Source: Vibrio breoganii (GTDB lineage Bacteria > Pseudomonadota > Gammaproteobacteria > Enterobacterales > Vibrionaceae). Taken from it: a stretch of DNA of 64,000 nucleotides. The stretch spans positions 2,046,001-2,110,000 of the forward strand of contig NZ_CP016177.1 in assembly GCF_001677275.1 (NCBI RefSeq), read 5' to 3'. The translations under genes and the position numbers were made by a program. Shown here one piece after another: positions 61,100 to 64,000 of the stretch (the first letter of the stretch is position 1; every line of letters starts with the position of its first letter). A model generated the notes under the pieces. That model saw only the letters and a program-made list of their open reading frames with translations. It ran no database searches and was not told the DNA's origin.

Positions 61100-61119
61100 G
61101 TATTCATTAAGGCTAATGA

Positions 61120-61962
61120 TTAACCTTTTTGAACTGCAGCTACTTCATCAGCAAAGCTCATTTCTGCCGCTTTTTCGATGCCTTCGCCAACTTCTAGACG
61201 AACAAAGTCAGTTACTTCTGCGCCACGCTCTTTAAGAACTTCACCAACAGATTTCTTTGGTTCCATTACGAACGCTTGACCAGTTAGAGAGATTTCGCCA
61301 GTGAATTTCTTCATACGGCCAACAACCATCTTCTCTGCGATCTCAGCAGGTTTGCCTTCGTTCATAGCGATTTCAACTTGAACCGCTTTTTCTTTCTCAA
61401 CTACTTCAGCAGGTACGTCTGAAGGGTTAAGGAAGTCTGGACGAGAAGCAGCAACGTGCATAGCAACGTGCTTAAGTACTTCTGCGTCGCCAGAACCAGC
61501 AACAACAACACCGATTTTCTCACCGTGACGGTAAGAAGCGATTTCAGCACCTTCAACGTACTGTACGCGACGGATGTTGATGTTTTCACCGATTTTAGCA
61601 ACTAGTGCAATACGAACTTCTTCGAATTGTGCTTGTAGCTCTTCAACAGAAGCTTTTGATGCTAGAGCAGCGTCAGCTACTTCGTTAGCAAATCCAGTGA
61701 AGTTTGCATCTTTAGCAACGAAGTCAGTTTGGCAGTTAACTTCAAGAAGAACAGCAACGCCGTTTGCATCTTTAACAATGATCGCGCCTTCAGCAGCTAC
61801 GTTGCCTGCTTTCTTAGCAGCTTTAGCAGCGCCAGATTTACGCATGTTTTCAATTGCTAGTTCGATGTCACCGTCAGTAGCAGTAAGAGCTTTCTTACAG
61901 TCCATCATACCTGCGCCAGTGCGGTCGCGCAGTTCTTTTACTAGAGCAGCAGTTACAGCCAT
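61120..61962 (-). CDS. tsf: Elongation factor Ts
   Basis: The 280-residue nucleotide exchange factor for EF-Tu has the N-terminal UBA-like [20 protein letters not shown] (residues 8-27) and the core [14 protein letters not shown] near residue 75. Length agrees with E. coli EF-Ts (283). It follows rpsB, with two hairpins in the 131-base spacer. Confidence 0.97.
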   Translation of the reverse strand: MAVTAALVKELRDRTGAGMMDCKKALTATDGDIELAIENMRKSGAAKAAKKAGNVAAEGAIIVKDANGVAVLLEVNCQTDFVAKDANFTGFANEVADAALASKASVEELQAQFEEVRIALVAKIGENINIRRVQYVEGAEIASYRHGEKIGVVVAGSGDAEVLKHVAMHVAASRPDFLNPSDVPAEVVEKEKAVQVEIAMNEGKPAEIAEKMVVGRMKKFTGEISLTGQAFVMEPKKSVGEVLKERGAEVTDFVRLEVGEGIEKAAEMSFADEVAAVQKG

Positions 61963-61996
61963 TCTCTAATCCTCAAGTTGATTCAAAAGGTAAAAT

Positions 61997-62022
61997 TCAG
62001 GGGCCTAAATTGGGGCCCCTGA
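61997..62022 (-). terminator. Hairpin 2 in the rpsB-tsf spacer
   Basis: TCAGGGGCC (61997-62005) pairs perfectly with GGCCCCTGA (62014-62022). On the minus strand it is followed by ATTTTACC, a weak T run, fitting partial termination between rpsB and tsf. Confidence 0.65.
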
Positions 62023-62032
62023 TGCATACTAG

Positions 62033-62077
62033 CACTTAGTTTATCTGCTGTTCGGTTTCCCGGCAAACAACTAAGTG
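62033..62077 (-). promoter_or_regulatory. Hairpin 1 in the rpsB-tsf spacer
   Basis: CACTTAGTT (62033-62041) pairs perfectly with AACTAAGTG (62069-62077) around a 27-base loop. No T run follows, so it is more likely a processing or stability hairpin than a terminator. Confidence 0.55.
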
Positions 62078-62093
62078 TGACTTGGAGCTGCTA

Positions 62094-62825
62094 TTACTCA
62101 GCTTCTTCTACGAAACCGTCTTTGTCAGCAGCAGTAGCAACGTCTTTGTTACGACCTTCAGTCACAGATAGTGCTGCAGCGTTTAGGTAAAGTTGTACCG
62201 CGCGGATTGCATCGTCGTTACCAGGGATGATGTAATCAACACCGTCTGGGTCAGAGTTAGTATCTACAACAGCGTATACAGGGATACCTAGGTTGTTCGC
62301 TTCTTTAACTGCGATGTGCTCGTGATCAGCGTCGATTACGAATAGAGCGTCTGGTAGGCCGCCCATATCTTTGATACCACCAAGAGATTTCTCTAGCTTC
62401 TCCATTTCGCGAGTACGCATTAGAGCTTCTTTCTTAGTTAGTTTCTCAAAAGTACCGTCTTGAGCTTGAGCTTCAAGTTCTTTTAGACGCTTGATAGACT
62501 GACGAACAGTTTTGTAGTTTGTTAGCATACCGCCTAACCAGCGGTTGTTAACGTAGAATTGGTTGCTTGCGATAGCAGCTTCTTTAACAGCTTCAGATGC
62601 AGCGCGTTTAGTACCAACAAAAAGAACTTTACCTTTTTTCTCGCCAACTTTAGCAAGCTCAGTTAGAGCTTCGTTGAACATAGGAACAGTTTTTTCTAGG
62701 TTGATGATATGAACTTTGTTACGAGCACCAAAGATGAATGGCTTCATTTTTGGGTTCCAGTAACGAGTCTGGTGACCGAAGTGAACACCAGCTTTTAGCA
62801 TATCGCGCATTGATACAGTTGCCAT
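62094..62825 (-). CDS. rpsB: 30S ribosomal protein S2
   Basis: The 243-residue protein (E. coli 241) starts at 62825 ([30 protein letters not shown]) behind the ribosome site GAGGAT. The frame continues 31 codons upstream but those bases belong to the structured leader. [16 protein letters not shown] and [17 protein letters not shown] are typical. The C-terminus ends in an acidic tail. Confidence 0.98.
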   Translation of the reverse strand: MATVSMRDMLKAGVHFGHQTRYWNPKMKPFIFGARNKVHIINLEKTVPMFNEALTELAKVGEKKGKVLFVGTKRAASEAVKEAAIASNQFYVNNRWLGGMLTNYKTVRQSIKRLKELEAQAQDGTFEKLTKKEALMRTREMEKLEKSLGGIKDMGGLPDALFVIDADHEHIAVKEANNLGIPVYAVVDTNSDPDGVDYIIPGNDDAIRAVQLYLNAAALSVTEGRNKDVATAADKDGFVEEAE

Positions 62826-62940
62826 TTTAAAATCCTCTAAATTGGGGTTAGGCCTCCACATTCCCCATGGTCTCGACTCCCTCTGTTTGCAATCGCAAAC
62901 CGGAGCACCCCGAAACATGTGACGAAATGTGTGTGATTTA
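62826..62940 (-). promoter_or_regulatory. rpsB leader, probable S2 autoregulatory RNA
   Basis: The leader contains a perfect hairpin, GTTTGC-GATT-GCAAAC (62885-62900 on the minus strand), flanked by CGGGGTGCTCC and GAGGGAGTC, before the GAGGAT ribosome site. Gammaproteobacterial rpsB mRNAs are known to carry a conserved 5' structure through which S2 represses its own operon; the position and G-rich elements agree, but I did not model the full fold. Confidence 0.6.
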
Positions 62941-63173
62941 AGTAAATTAAGTTAGTGACATAGAAAAACACCTCGCCCTATTCAAAATAGGAAGACAATG
63001 GAATCTATCTCGGCGCGGTTTATACCATATTTTTGGGCTCGATTACCAGAAATATCACGTTTATTTCACTTAAGAGACGAAAGGCGTCCCTACTTGAGTT
63101 TTATTTTCATTTGCGAGTGTGCCCAGTGTTGTTAGAATAAAGGCAATTGAAGCAAGAGTTAACTGAGTACAGC
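62941..63173. other. Divergent rpsB/map promoter region
   Basis: Together with the rpsB leader this makes a 348-base gene-free stretch between divergent rpsB and map. It should hold both promoters. I see no ORF, repeat or RNA gene in it. Confidence 0.6.
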
Positions 63174-64000
63174 ATGTCGATAAAAATCAAAACTGAAGCA
63201 GAAATCGAGAAAATGCGCGTTGCCGGCAAATTAGCAGCCGACGTTTTAGAGATGATAGCCCCACACGTGAAAGAAGGGGTATCTACTGAAGAACTGAACA
63301 AAATCTGTCACGAATTTACCCTAGAAAACGGTGCGTATTCTGCTCCGCTTGATTATCACGGGTTCCCTAAGTCTATCTGTACTTCAATCAACCATATCGT
63401 ATGTCATGGTATTCCTGCATCAGAAGACGCGGTGGGCAGCAACGGCCAAAAGAAACCGGCTGTACTGAAAAGCGGTGACATCGTTAATATCGATATTACG
63501 GTGATTATTCCGAACGATGAAAACGCCGACCTTAGCACCCGCCCTGAAGGCTACCACGGTGATACCTCTAAGATGTTCTTGATTGGCGATGTAGACCCAA
63601 GTGATAAGCGTCTTTGTATGGTGGCTCAAGAAGCACTTTACCTAGGGATGAAACAGGTTAAGCCTGGTGCGACTGTAGGCGAAATCGGTACGGTTATTGA
63701 AAAGTACATCAAAGAGAACAACAAAAAGAACCCACGCAACAAGTTCTCTATAGTTAAAGATTTCTGTGGTCACGGTATTGGCAATGAATTCCACGAAGAG
63801 CCACAAGTGGTGCACTATAAAAACTTCGACCGCCGCGTACTAAAAGAAGGTATGTGTTTTACCATCGAGCCAATGATTAACGCTGGCAAGTTCGGCTGTA
63901 GTATCGATGCCAATGATGATTGGACGGTTTACACGGGCGACGGCAAAAACTCAGCTCAGTGGGAACACACTATCGTAGTAACTAAAGATGGTTGTGAAGT
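63174..64000 (+). CDS. map: Methionine aminopeptidase (partial, 5' part)
   Basis: The frame opens at the ATG at 63174 and is still open at the window edge, giving 275 of roughly 290 codons. The enzyme removes initiator methionine. The pita-bread fold is recognisable: IKTEAEIEKMRVAGKLAADVLE at the N-terminus, INHIVCHGIPA, GDIVNIDITVI and GYHGDTSKMFLIGD (two metal-binding aspartates), FCGHGIGNEFHEEPQV (metal histidine), CFTIEPMINAG (glutamate) and QWEHTIVVT (last glutamate). It is divergent from rpsB, the conserved arrangement. Confidence 0.96.
   Translation, partial: MSIKIKTEAEIEKMRVAGKLAADVLEMIAPHVKEGVSTEELNKICHEFTLENGAYSAPLDYHGFPKSICTSINHIVCHGIPASEDAVGSNGQKKPAVLKSGDIVNIDITVIIPNDENADLSTRPEGYHGDTSKMFLIGDVDPSDKRLCMVAQEALYLGMKQVKPGATVGEIGTVIEKYIKENNKKNPRNKFSIVKDFCGHGIGNEFHEEPQVVHYKNFDRRVLKEGMCFTIEPMINAGKFGCSIDANDDWTVYTGDGKNSAQWEHTIVVTKDGCE

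Larger units (their letters stand above)
60818..61119. other. pyrH-tsf intergenic region
   Basis: This 302-base region holds the 140-base heptamer array (60876-61015) and the tsf terminator (61066-61099). I see no gene and no convincing promoter in the remaining bases. Confidence 0.7.

Noticed and set aside
62826..62918. 31-codon extension of S2
   Set aside because: These bases form the rpsB leader hairpin; the start at 62825 gives the usual S2 N-terminus and length.

Overview
The window reads as chromosomal DNA of a gammaproteobacterium, most probably a Vibrio (family Vibrionaceae, primary chromosome). The protein sequences and the gene orders (ybbN-qmcA-ybbJ, zipA-ligA, ptsH-ptsI-crr, dapA-bamC, fadE/gmhA/yafJ, dnaQ/rnhA/yafS/gloB/mltD, and the long rpsB-to-tilS cluster) are those expected of that group. 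I cannot name the species from sequence alone. No rRNA, tRNA, CRISPR array or prophage was seen. Nearly all of the window is housekeeping DNA; the accessory elements are one IS630-type insertion sequence, an isolated xylosidase gene and two heptanucleotide repeat arrays.

Layout. 1-4.3 kb: the 5' part of a DUF1538 membrane protein, a YfcH-like epimerase, a 21-residue hydrophobic micro-ORF with its own terminator, then CnoX/YbbN, QmcA and an NfeD-like partner. 4.4-9.5 kb: ligA and zipA on the minus strand, divergent from cysZ and cysK. 9.8-12.5 kb: the PTS operon ptsH-ptsI-crr. 12.5-17.3 kb: a DyP peroxidase with a DUF2919 protein, small DUF2956 and winged-helix proteins, then yffB-dapE, an M15 carboxypeptidase and a DUF2897 protein. 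17.3-24.5 kb: dapA-bamC, gcvR-bcp, a tusA-like gene with perM, and bepA-arsC-DUF2069. 24.5-26.2 kb: a lone GH43 beta-xylosidase with a LacI/GntR-type palindrome. 26.4-30.3 kb: a DUF2066 protein, then upp divergent from purM-purN with a PurR box. 30.3-31.4 kb: an IS630-type element whose transposase is split by a frameshift at a run of seven A. 31.4-41.5 kb: yafJ, gmhA, fadE with a FadR-like operator, dnaQ/rnhA, yafS/gloB, mltD/yafD and glnB. 41.6-62.9 kb: a minus-strand series running in transcription order rpsB-tsf-pyrH-frr-uppS-cdsA-dxr-rseP-bamA-skp-lpxD-fabZ-lpxA-lpxB-rnhB-dnaE-accA-tilS-cytochrome c. The 5' part of map runs off the right edge.

How the genes work together. The rpsB-to-tilS series joins translation (S2, EF-Ts, RRF), UMP supply, envelope construction (UppS, CdsA, Dxr, RseP, BamA, Skp, LpxD, FabZ, LpxA, LpxB) and DNA replication or lipid precursors (RnhB, DnaE, AccA). 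It is punctuated by terminator-like hairpins after rpsB, tsf, frr, lpxD and lpxA. Outer-membrane assembly recurs elsewhere (BamC, BepA), as does diaminopimelate synthesis (DapA, DapE).

The signals I find most worth a second look are two phase-perfect heptanucleotide arrays: 20 units of AGCTNNN upstream of pyrH, and 9 units of CTNGGNN-type repeat between fadE and dnaQ. Both are built as blocks of identical units that change stepwise along the array. Also notable are the micro-ORF, the A7 frameshift in the IS, the orphan xylosidase operator, and active-site cysteine losses in two redox-family proteins.
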